Origin: Owenia fusiformis
Taxonomy: Eukaryota; Annelida; Polychaeta; Sabellida; Oweniidae
DNA length: 64,000 bases
Direction: 5' to 3'
NCBI GenBank assembly: GCA_903813345.2
Contig: CAIIXF020000005.1
Span: 28,649,375-28,713,374 of the forward strand
Below the pieces are notes generated by a model that was not told where the DNA came from, did no database searches, and saw nothing but the letters and a program-made list of their open reading frames with translations. This document shows, in pieces, positions 45,401 through 55,400 of this stretch (its first letter is position 1; every line of letters starts with the position of its first letter). Position numbers and translations under genes: made by a program.

Positions 45401-47109
45401 TAATAGCTCCTTATAGTGTTATATGCAAAGTTGAGAGTCGATGACATCACTTCCTGAGTGAAATATTAAAAGATGGCAGCCTACTGGAATTCGGCACTAC
45501 ATTTTCAAGTCATCAATATTGACCATATCAAAACATTTTTCCCTGTTTTGCTAAATATGGAAAGTATATATATGGTTATAGCTACCATATTAGGAGAGAA
45601 ATGGTGTGGCCAGGAATATTCCTATGTATAATATATGAATCCCCATCAAAAAAGCAACCGTAATCTTATGCTGGCCATTCGGTGATGCCAAATTTCTGAA
45701 ATGTTAGCATGATCCACAAGGTGAAATATCTAGTAAGATTACTACACACACACACGACAGTGACAGTGACGTTGTTGATATGAAATATGACGTCACACGC
45801 GCATACAATGTTAACTCAAAGAAACACCAAAAGGAGAACACCATTTGCTTTCATTAAGGGAGACATACAACAGACGGAGGACAGCAGACATATAGAGAGT
45901 GAAAGACACGGGAATTGTATTAAAACAGAGATCAGGCATGGTTAATTGTTGAATATATGATGTTATCCAATCAGCGTTCGTAGTACTAAAACAAGAAATA
46001 CTGCATACAAGACGTGTCTAGTATGAACATTTACTCGTTGTTATCAGCGATGAGATGCTAAAAGAAAACACGTTTATATTATAAGGGGCTAAGACATCAA
46101 CCAGAGCTTTGCCTTGACACACTAGTAAACTTCATCCGGGTAAGTGCACGTAGAAAACCCAGGGGTGAGTATGGTGAATGGAGCTGCGTTTCGTGTACTG
46201 GAACCATTATTTTCCTCACTACTACTTACGTTCAACACGATATATGAATCGCCATCATAGAAGGTGCCATAGTCGGGAACGGGCCAGGCTACAACCTCGA
46301 ATTTCTAGAATTTCACATGCAATACAAAATAGTTTATCATTTTAAGACAATGGACAGACTAATATCCCTGTGTTTCAGACCTATTATAATTACTAGTATC
46401 CTAAAGAATATGACAGACAAAGAAATTCTTCATTTTTATTTTCCATCCTACTGTAGCTTTACTTATTGCAGCATTTGAAAACGTAAAAGTGTAATTGATA
46501 ATTGCAATGAAATTGATTCTATATTTTGGAAATAAGTTATGAAGTTTATAATTTTTAAAAATGTGTAAATGATCTACTTGGATTCATACCACTATTCTCC
46601 AGATGTACAACGCACTCTCCCTGTTTTTATCCACTGTCGACCATGCTTGTTCGCCACTAGCAGACGTCTCTAAAATAATTACAAAATATTGTATTAAACC
46701 TGTGAACTTAAATTCCTTCTCATCATACATAATAATAAATATATTCATAGGGATCCTTCAGGGGCCGATATTAAGTTTATACTATAATGAAAATTATAGA
46801 ATAAAAACACTGGCATAGGGCATTACATAGAGTAACGATAACATTTTTGAGATTATTCGAAGGTATGGCTTTATTATACTCAAGGTAGAATGGAAGTATC
46901 ATTTTACCTTGTGAAGTCCGAAATGGAAAACTTGATTATAATTTGTTCTTTGGGATATTTGCTACTCCCCGTAGTTGCCCTTTTCTACATTACAATTGTG
47001 CCGGTCCATCAGACAAATAAACAAACTTACTTTTAACATTCTTTTCTAGGTCTGATCCGAACAAAGCTAGGTTACTGTCCTTCCAGTCATACTTCTTTGC
47101 TTTTATCAT
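39442..47109 (-). CDS. Gelsolin-like actin-severing/capping protein, copy A (three-domain), 12 coding exons
   Basis: Calcium-regulated actin filament severing and capping protein of the short (G1-G3) gelsolin type, cytoplasmic. Exons in transcript order: 47109-47031, 46669-46590, 46304-46230, 44610-44539, 44224-44097, 43727-43619, 43449-43339, 42997-42911, 42596-42499, 42237-42159, 39934-39839, 39537-39442. Phases agree and give 369 residues. G1: [53 protein letters not shown] and [18 protein letters not shown]2: [44 protein letters not shown]3: [21 protein letters not shown] linker with eight consecutive Asp residues precedes G3. The N-terminus is MIKAKKYDW, shorter than copy B because coding intron 1 and its flanks were deleted. 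An acceptor before the ATG implies a 5' UTR exon at about 49652. Confidence 0.93.
39981..41942. mobile_element. 1.96-kb TIR transposon, unit A only
   Basis: CATAGTACACTGTGGCTAGT, CGATCTATGTGGATGCAGTC and ATTTATATGCAATGTATCGT, then GGGTGCTCGC, at the left are matched inverted at 41870-41942. The arms are about 85 bases with a few mismatches. Unit B lacks the element at the same intron position (52980-53010), so it is a clean insertion after duplication or was lost from B. No transposase is recognisable. A coding-looking stretch on the minus strand at about 40621-40733 is described in the findings. Confidence 0.8.
42732..42856. mobile_element. 125-bp MITE, ATGTCACCAC family, unit A copy
   Basis: Starts ATGTCACCACTTGCC and ends GGTGGTGACAT. 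Inside, TTTGTTACAGAC, GCGCCATGTTACAGA and AATATGTTACA recur. The unit B counterpart at 53755-53876 has lost its right end at the insertion at 53880, so this MITE is older than the duplication. Confidence 0.75.
43815..43960 (-). other. Orphan exon-like segment in a gelsolin A intron
   Basis: On the minus strand a good acceptor (GGCTTTTGTCAG) precedes 146 bases that are open in one frame and read in part [18 protein letters not shown] and [16 protein letters not shown], followed by a donor (ACA/GTAAGC). In the gelsolin reading phase it would hit a stop within three codons, so it cannot be a normal gelsolin cassette. Unit B lacks it: 55590-55680 is different sequence. It may be a captured piece of another gene. 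I do not recognise the protein. Confidence 0.35.
45017..45695 (-). pseudogene. Broken alternative G1 exon of gelsolin copy A
   Basis: Homolog of the intact 75-nt exon at 57907-57981. From the acceptor at 45695 it reads KFGITEWPA, then TAA where copy B has GAA (E), then [13 protein letters not shown]. The last bases are separated from the donor (ACTTAC on the plus strand, 45011-45016) by an inverted-repeat transposon at 45020-45625. Both the stop and the insertion prevent use as an in-frame exon. The functional alternative is 46230-46304. Confidence 0.9.
45020..45625. mobile_element. 606-bp foldback MITE inside the alternative exon
   Basis: The arms begin AAGGAACATTCCTGGCCA on the left and end TGGCCAGGAATATTCCTA on the right. 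They stay similar in inverted orientation for about 230 bases, including CTTTCCATATTTGGC, GCCATCTTTTAA, and GGAAGTGATGTCATCGACTC with TCTCAACTTT. The spacer is about 140 bases. It is absent from unit B. Confidence 0.88.
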
Positions 47110-48749
47110 TTTTCTTTAAATATATGCTAGTAAGCTACAGTGACTGAAACAATAAAATATGTTTGATAACAAGGAAGTAGGTCATCATGAAATGAAAATC
47201 ACGACTCCTTCTCAAGTATCAGGAGATCTTATGTTGTGATGAGTGTCTGAGAGACTTTATAAGGATTTCCCGTATAGGCTGGCGTTTCGATTTTATTTGT
47301 AAGCTTAAACTCCCTATTACTGAACTTTTTAGGGAGGGGGAGTGTTTTCTATCGGTTGTATCCATGACAGCAGGAATTGAGAATATAAGATTTCAACTTT
47401 ATTATAAGAATGATCTCACCATGGAAATTATCAGTCCAGTTTATACATTGCTGAGTAGGCCAGTTGTTTATGAGGAACGCTAGCTAGAATTACTGATTGA
47501 ATTGCTTTCTATAAATAGTGTATTTCCAAGGAAAAGCTCACCCTTGAACTAACATTGTGTTATGATTGGTCAGTGCGTAATTATATTATATATAATTACT
47601 TCATTATTTATTTATTATTTATATTCAATATAAATATTATTTATATTATGCTGATATTCAAACATTGTAAAGATCTTGCTTCATTCTTATGATTAATGAC
47701 TATTTAGACCTCAGTTTGCTTTAGTGCAGGGGAATCCCTACGCTACTATATTCAGCTAAATAAGAGATATATCAATATAATTCTGACAAGTAATTACTTT
47801 CAACAACCAATCATAACTTAGAATTACAATTTGAATCTTGCTTACATAAGCATGATATCAGCAATATTCTTACTCATATTTGCACAATTTCGACAGGTAA
47901 TATATAAAGAGCACAGCAAGATCTGATTATTCAGTAACTTTTACTCGATAACAACAACATCAATAACGAAGTAAGTTTCGCTCACTCACAACAATGCTAA
48001 ACAACTAATGAAAGGAGAAACTATAATGAGCCTACTGAAGTTTTGCTGACCGAATCAATAATGGAGATCGACGATCAAGAAATTACAATAAAATAAGGAA
48101 ACAAATCTGAATGAGTCGTGTTAGATAAGAAGGAAGGAACCTCGCGAGTACCGAATGACCACAACAGATCCCGAAGTATACGATTGCGATCCGTAACAAT
48201 TGATGGAGCTGCCGGGTATTGAACGTAACAATTGGCTATTTATTTGGTTATGGTTTGTTTGGTCATACATGTTAAATAAATAAATGAATCCTGGTCTACA
48301 AGGGATTTATTGTATACTCCCAACGAAATCATGCAGACCTATAGATGTGTTGCCAATGCATTTTTCCAATGCTCTCTCACAATCCAAATCCAACAACCAC
48401 ATGAACCAGCTATATTGCAGCCATATTGGAAATTTCTCTCCGAGCAGAGACATGAGCCGGAAAATTTAACTAGGTGAGATAAACCCCAAACTGAGAAATG
48501 AGATTGTATGTGTTTCATATCGAGAAGCATAACAACAAATCCAAGTAAATTAACTAACTGCCAACCGGAGTACAGGTGTATGTAATCTCCTTATTTGCTT
48601 TCCCGGAGTTTCTCTAATTGTATGATGGAAAGAATATCGGTGTACATTTTTGAATTCAAGCTTTTGATCAAGAAACAAAGCAGTAGCCGACTTCAGCCAA
48701 ATGCATCGCAAGACAATGGGACAAGACAGAAACCCACCATTCTGACTAC

Positions 48750-48830
48750 TCATACCATCTTTCTGTTTCACCTAACATCTCAGGGCTAAGATGAAATGAG
48801 ATGTCATGGTTTATCATGATAGAAACCCAC
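48750..48830. repeat. Dispersed repeat shared with 33030-33095
   Basis: ATCTCAGGGCTAAGATGAAA and TGAGATGTCATGGTTTATCAT recur near 33050 as ATCTCAGGGCTGAGAAGAAA and TGAAATGTCATGGTTTATCAT. Noncoding. It is in unit A only; the matching part of unit B (about 63060) lacks it. Confidence 0.5.
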
Positions 48831-49084
48831 AGGGTCAATGATTCGAGCAGGAGTTACTGTGAAATAAAGACCTAATTATATTGTTTCAAAATAGCTGCAT
48901 CTAATTGTCCATAATTGCCGAAATAATCCATTTTAGAATTTCTAAATGGCCCAAATTATTGTAAAATATAAATAATCACTTATCTTGAAAAGGATCCTGT
49001 TCTGGTAGAAGAAATGTGTATCAGTGTGTGAGTAGTATTTTCACCACTACCACTGTTACTCGTATGTTGAAAATAAAAGGCAAT

Positions 49085-49320
49085 GAAAGAAATATAGAAT
49101 ATCAGATCATTTTGAGTGATACCATTTTTATTGAAACGTTGATATCATTATCAAATTTCAACACGAATGAGTCAATAAAAATGGTATCAGTTGAAATGAT
49201 CCGATATTTGGTCTATCTTATGGTTACAATTAGAAATTCGTTTATCACACGGATATGCGTGCAGTGATAAACGATAGGCCTATCAACCACATACAAAATG
49301 AGGTTGATAAACGGTTTTCT
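49085..49320. repeat. Cluster of hairpins upstream of gelsolin A
   Basis: CAGATCATTTTGAGTGATAC and CATTTTTATTGA at about 49100-49133 pair with TCAATAAAAATGGTATCAGT and TGAAATGATC at 49171-49203. A second hairpin follows (CGTTTATCACACGGATATGC and GTGCAGTGATAAACG), then GTTGATAAACGG. The same arrangement is kept in unit B at about 63320-63545. Confidence 0.6.
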
Positions 49321-49651
49321 GAAAAATATCGCACGGATTTCAATAATATCAGAAATATCAATAGTTGTTATTGAACAGATAACCTATCAATCGTGGGATA
49401 AAACTTGATATTCTATGCAAGTTGATATCTTTGTTTTTAAGGAATTTCCGGGTTTGATTAACGCCTTGATTAATTAATTAATGAATCCAACAATCCATCT
49501 AAGTTTTTATCTTTCAAGACATATGCATGGCAATAAGCGGAATTAATAGCCAACCGAATAGGAGACACTTAGAGTACTACTTGTTCAGTCAAAACTTTTT
49601 AACAAAATAATTGTTTTAAGAACATGTTTAAATGTAATGTTTTTCACTTAC

Positions 49652-49716
49652 CTTCCAGTGGCAGCCTAACCTATGCTATGTATGTCTATCTAGTGCCTGA
49701 TGCCGAGTGCAACACT
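49652..49716 (-). promoter_or_regulatory. Candidate 5' UTR exon of gelsolin copy A
   Basis: On the minus strand, sequence shared with unit B ends in a donor GTAAGTGAAAAAC (plus 49639-49651). It is 12 bases shorter than in B, where an extra TAGTCTTTCCTT-type insert occurs. Homology with B stops at 49716, before the position of the TATA box seen in B. No TATA is obvious just upstream here. Confidence 0.5.
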
Positions 49717-50481
49717 CATTGGCATGTAGCGATTATAGCGATCCTGATATACTTGAGTGAATTGTGTCACACCATGGTACCACATAATCGTTACATTAAC
49801 TTTGAAATGTTATATTTCTGGCTACACATTGACATTATTGTTGTATGTGCCAAATATTTCATATTGTAAATGGCTTGCTGTTTCATCTCGCTTCATCAAA
49901 CTTATGACTGTGTTTGAGTGTGGGAACCAACGATGTATTACCATCATCTAGGATCCATCCTAGTCATCATTTACTGTAATGAACTGTAATTATGGTGTCA
50001 TTGCCTTAAATAACATTTAAACCAGCCAGGTCTTATCGATCGATTCACAACATGAAGAAAACCTTTAATTTTCGCCCAATGTGCCTCATTAAAAAAATTC
50101 ATTTCTCGTTTACTGCATATATAATATATAAAAATACAATACAATTTAATTGCCTAAGTTTTTCAACATTGTCGGCAATATGCAAAACATATCAAACTGG
50201 AAATAATAGAAATACAAGAGAAATGTTAGAGGCCTTCGGGGGGAGGGGGTTGATTAATCTAAAATATCAAGAGCTAAGTGTGAGATTGGAAATCTTACTG
50301 AAAAAGATATCAGTAGTAAATTCAGCATCAAAGGGTTCCATCCTCCAATTTATATTAATGGAAACAGGGGTCTGCTTATTTACTTGAGTGAGGAAATTCC
50401 AAAACTAAAGCTTAGATTAGACTTAATGAAGCAGTATAATGATTACTTAGTATTAATCACAAAATCATCACAAATGGACTT

Positions 50482-50655
50482 TTTTACAGTTCCCCTTGGC
50501 TTTCAATGACTCGTCAAGAAACTGAAGCTTATTTCAGTCGGTTTGAGGACTCTTGTTCCTTCGCTAAATCTAAGACCACAAGTTTTGTAGTTATCAATGG
50601 TGACTTTAATGCACGAAGTAAGCATTGGTGGACCAATGATACCAATATAACGGTG
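50482..50655 (+). pseudogene. LINE endonuclease fragment
   Basis: Reads YSSPWLSMTRQETEAYFSRF and then VVINGDFNARSKHWW. This is the GDFNARxxxWW core of the apurinic-like endonuclease domain of non-LTR retrotransposons, which nicks the target site. The D and N of GDFNA are the usual active-site residues. Only about 58 codons remain. The frame ends at a TAG where the TIR element at 50657 begins. Confidence 0.75.
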
Positions 50656-50656
50656 T

Positions 50657-51902
50657 TATAGCATGACGGTTACGACACCTCTGAAAACGAGATTAGACGA
50701 CTACGATCACTGATTTATCCAATAATATGGTCGCGATGGAACAGAAAACTAAGGTTGGTGCATTATTTTCTTCTACTGTGTATCAATGAAAGGATGAACG
50801 ATTTTTGCAGGCATCGCATTCGGTGATGCATTTAGTAAGGTATATTTTGAATGTATTCTATGCAAATTGATGCCCGGGGATAACATGAAATAAGCGAAAA
50901 ACTGTTGAGTTTGAAATTCAAAATTACACAAAATTTAGTAATTTGTTTATTTTTGTCGTTAGGGCATGGTCTACATTGCCTTACGACCTCGGGGTATATA
51001 GATGTAACCTACATACGATCATTAAAAGCCAATTGAGCATTGGAAACCACCTAATATGTTCTACTTAACTCATAATATTGTATTTTTAATTTGCGTAACA
51101 ATTGATTGACGGTTACGCGAACCTCGTTCAAATATGTATCTCAGATTCATTATTATTAATTTTGTCATATGCATCAGTACTTGATGCTAATTCTTCTTTT
51201 GCCTCTTCATTGCTATCTTTTTGACTTAAATTGATTTCATAAATAAAGCAAGACACAATTTTTTCCTTGCCCTATAGAGGGTCAAACATGAGCGTCTCTT
51301 GCGAGTCCTGAAAACAAATATAAGCAATTCAATATTCCATTTCTTACCCATTATAACAATAACATGGAAAGAGGCTATCAGAACTAGCAACCTTGACTTG
51401 AAAGATGTACATGCACGTAACCGTCCGCTAAATATCTAATGTACATCTAATACAATACGTTACCGTCCATAGAATTCATACGTAGTCGTCTAACGACATT
51501 GCGTTTGAAACCTTATTATTTACAATATGACCACGTTCCTGTTCTGGATTTGTCATTTTATGGCTTGTTTATACACAGTTTACTTACTGTTAATAGTTTG
51601 AGTGGCTCTGAGGCACATATACAGGGAAATCAGAGAATGGACTAAAAAATATGAACTTGGACATCTCAGTCGGTAAGTTTACAGCTTATATTCCGCTTCT
51701 AGTAAACCACCTGGCAGATTTGACCCAATCTTTATAACCATCCATATATACGTCACCGAATGGAACTAGTTGAAAAGGAAATCTTATCTGTGAATCTTGC
51801 CTACAGGCGAGAAAGAGGACACGCTGTCTTTCCCATCCGCCATTTTTTGTTATCGTTACCGCAAAATTTTGCAAATCGCCTTGACGTAACCGTCATGCTA
51901 TA
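50657..51902. mobile_element. 1.25-kb TIR element inserted in the LINE fragment
   Basis: TATAGCATGACGGTTACG (50657-50674) is exactly inverted at 51885-51902. TA at both outer edges fits a TA-targeting transposase. The interior repeats parts of the end motif (CGTAACCGTCCG, CGTTACCGTCCATAG, ATCGTTACCGC) but no transposase frame is seen. Confidence 0.8.
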
Positions 51903-52432
51903 ATAAGTATGAAGGTGATATTTTATGATATTCTACTCAAACTAAACTTACTTTCCATATACAATTTATTTATTGTTGTTCATATAAACCATTATAAATT
52001 ATTACAAGACATGCACACATTAAAGGAACGTAAAATGGATTAAAATGCAATTAAAAAGAAAATGCGGTGGTTTATCGGTTTTAAAACTTATTACCCGACT
52101 AATTATCGCCGGCTAGTTGATTTCCTGAACTGCATGCACATTGTAATAGTTAAAAATATGGCATCCCAAGTTCCCAACTATATGTGTCCTGTTTCATTAA
52201 CGGAATCTCCAGCCAGAAGACACTGTTAGGTTGCTTTACTTGAATCATGGTTTTGAAATAATGTCCATAGTTATTGCTCCATTGTAATTGTCTTAGATTT
52301 GGTGATAATCTCAGCTATTGAGTAAATAGCCATTGTACATAAATTCAAATGAAACATTACGAAGATATAATGGTATATACATTTACAAAAGTAACAGTTT
52401 TGAGAGTTGCAAGTGTTTTGTATATGGCACGA

Positions 52433-55400
52433 TTAGGCAGCAAGGGCAGTCTTGAAAGACAGGTTGTACTGTCCCTCCCTCAGCACGGTCACTGGAAGGT
52501 ATGGCTTGGGGGACTTTGCCAGGTATTTCTGAAAGAACAAAATATCACAGATTGCTCAAAGTTACAAGTCTGTGAGTATAGATTCGTGGAATTTCAGAAT
52601 ATGTGAACATAAAGGCCTCACATATATTTGTAACCCTACGATGAGTGTTTTTTGTTGTTCTATTTCTTTGGTGAGGTACAGACTTCCTAAACCAAGGCCA
52701 TACACAAATTATCTATCGCTGTAAGCCGGGCAACGAAACACAAAAGAAATATTTTTACTGATTTTTGGACTGTCAACTTCGACATGTTGTCACGAGACAC
52801 ACCAAATCTTGGTTTCATTGGTTTCACAGTTTTGTACTATGTACACTATTCATCATATCTATAATATATAACAACAACTTACATGTGCATACATCATGGC
52901 ACTCTTCTTCTCTTGGGCAGAGGCGCCAAGACCAACCCAGACAAATAGATCCTGAGTAGTATCAAACATGAAAACATCCTGAAAAGAATTGATCACATTT
53001 TTCCCAAAAATGCCAAGACAATGTAGTCCTGATGTTAAAGACAGTCAAAGTCATTCTACTCCACACATCAAAACTTACACACGTTTAAAGTACAATAACC
53101 AATGATCAAATTGAGAAAAAATGAAGGCCCTTGTTGATCAGCGCCACAAAAACGACCTAGACCGACCATTCATCGGATATATCTCACACGTCACATACCT
53201 TGGTATCGAAGTCAGCAGATGTAACATCTCCAGTCTTCTTAACATTAAACTGGACGTTTCCTGATTGATCGGACAATCTAAAGCAAAATGTCAAACGAAA
53301 TCATAACGAATTAACTTTCCTTAACCAAACTCATATATATTTTCAATGATAATGTCATACAGAACTTGGAATGTTCTTTGTGAAAAACTGGTGAATGCGG
53401 ACAGCAATTTCAACTAAAATTTGATTGGAGCAAACTAGCAAAGATTTCTCATTGGTAAGGATTACACCCTGACAAGTACTATACTCTTGTAGTCAAGTAA
53501 GTTCACTTACTGCATAAGTTTCTTTTCGTTATCTGCGGCGTCTGTCTCGTCATCATCATCGTCGTCATCATCTTCCTCTGGTATGCTTTTGTAGAACAAA
53601 TGCTGAACGGTAAAAATAGAAATACATTGATAAAAAATTCAAGCACCAATCAATGAATTGTTGGAAATTCATTGCACGTGATTCTAGTTTCTAGTTAAGA
53701 CGAATTTTAAAGCTAGCATATTAAAATGGGTGTAAAATATCTTATATGAAAATTGTCACCATCTGCCATTTGTTACAGACGCCGCGCCATGTTACAGAAT
53801 CAGAACGTCGAACATCAACCACTGTTAACAAAAACGTTGGAGACTCTAACAATATGTTACACCTCAATTGATAACCCTACTATCACACCAAACTAGTTCT
53901 CACTACGTTCTCGAAAACGGGCTTCAACTGTGTACGTACGGACTGGACGAACTTAGAACCGTTTGAGGTATATTTACAAACTTCATCGAACGTACTCGAA
54001 CAGGTAGGTCCTCTAGAACTAACATGCTCTAAATGTTCTCTTGGTAGTCAAAACTGGTTTTACTGTGTGCGAACGGAATGAACGTAGCTACAACGTTCTA
54101 CGGTCTGTTTTGATGGCGACCATACCGTTCTGTAATCAGGTCATGATGACCTTCTAGACTAAGGGACGCGTTATACGACGTTGCACACCGACGTGGTGCG
54201 ACCTGAACGAACTGCGAACGAGATGAACGTATTGAAGACTGTTTATGAACGAAGTAGCTAATTATTTTAGACATATTTCCTGACCACAGCCAGATTAAGC
54301 CAGTTTTACGACGTTTTCGTAAGACTTGCAAGAACGGGTAAGAACTAGTTTGGTGTGATAGGGGGTTTACATAAAAACCTGGACAACATTGGTTCCTTCT
54401 TTTTCACAAACATAGTAAGCACATACCTCTGGATTGAGTCTTGCTTCATCCAGATTCTGGGTGTCAGCCTTACCACCTCTTTCTCCTTTTAGTTTCTGTA
54501 GAAATTGTACTGCCTGGAACGTAGTAATAATTTTATGTGATTACATTTCGTTGGGTGTTACATATACTTTGCATTGTGTTGGTTGTGTTGTGTGGTGTTA
54601 TTTTAGGTATTTTGTGTTATGTTGTATGAAGATAATCTATTTGTAAAAAAAGTTGAGAACAAGCCCTTCAAAGTGCTTCTTTTATTTAAAAAAGACGATC
54701 CTCCAAGTTAAAACAAAATGCTTAATCCATTGAGAAAAAATGTCTTCTAAATTCAGAAAAAATATTGAGGCTTATTTGATTCACATTATAACATTAAAAA
54801 AACATTATTATACAGACTCTCAATTTGTTTTCCTAATATACACCCATAATACTGAAAATAAACTTGGGAACGAGATGTCTTGGGTAAGAGTTGACTAGGA
54901 AGCGTAACGGCCATCATCTTTTACAATTGACGTTACAGTTGAGTTGCAATGCGAGGTCCGATAAGCTGCAATTTTATCTCTGCTCTACCCCTTGTTTCCT
55001 CAATCAAGGCCATCGTCTGAAATGTCCCTGACCAAGGAGCCACAAGCACAATGGTCTCACACGAATATGTTCTTGCTTTTTGAACAGAGGGCAACCGAGA
55101 AAAAACAATACCATATTGCGGAATTTGAGAATACTTACCTTGAATCTCTCATCTTTGTTTGAGCCTTCCCCATTCCACTGAATGATTTTCAAACCAAGAT
55201 CAAGAATATACACATCGTCGCTCTTCAGATTTTTGCGCGTACGTGCTACCTAAATTAGTTTTGAAAATTATCATAATGACATTGTAGACATAATTATTTA
55301 TACATGTATACACTATCTTTTAAAAATCTCTTAAAAGTATTATTCCAAAGTGTGTAGCTTTGTTTGATTTAATGGACATAGAAATAAGCTATCATTGTAA

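Larger units (their letters stand above)
37420..49716. repeat. Tandem segmental duplication, unit A
   Basis: Unit A (about 12.3 kb) is colinear with unit B (51939-63958). It starts at AAACTAAACTTACTTTCCAT and ends at GATGCCGAGTGCAACACT. Matching anchors include the gelsolin exons, introns such as 45730-46230 against 58020-58520, and the upstream region 48.3-49.7 against 62.9-63.96. Unit A alone has insertions at 37640-39260 (in part), 39981-41942, 45020-45625 and about 47558-48230. Coding exons are more alike than introns. Confidence 0.92.
49717..51938. other. Spacer between the duplication units
   Basis: Sequence present once between unit A and unit B. It contains a LINE endonuclease fragment and a 1.25-kb TIR element (both listed separately), and otherwise AT-rich DNA with motif-free short frames. 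It may be an original flank or later insertion. Confidence 0.6.

Noticed and set aside
50052-50387. Open frame of 111 codons on the plus strand
   Set aside because: Lys/Asn/Ile-rich translation typical of AT-rich noncoding DNA. It lies just before a LINE endonuclease fragment and could be decayed LINE, but no motif is visible.
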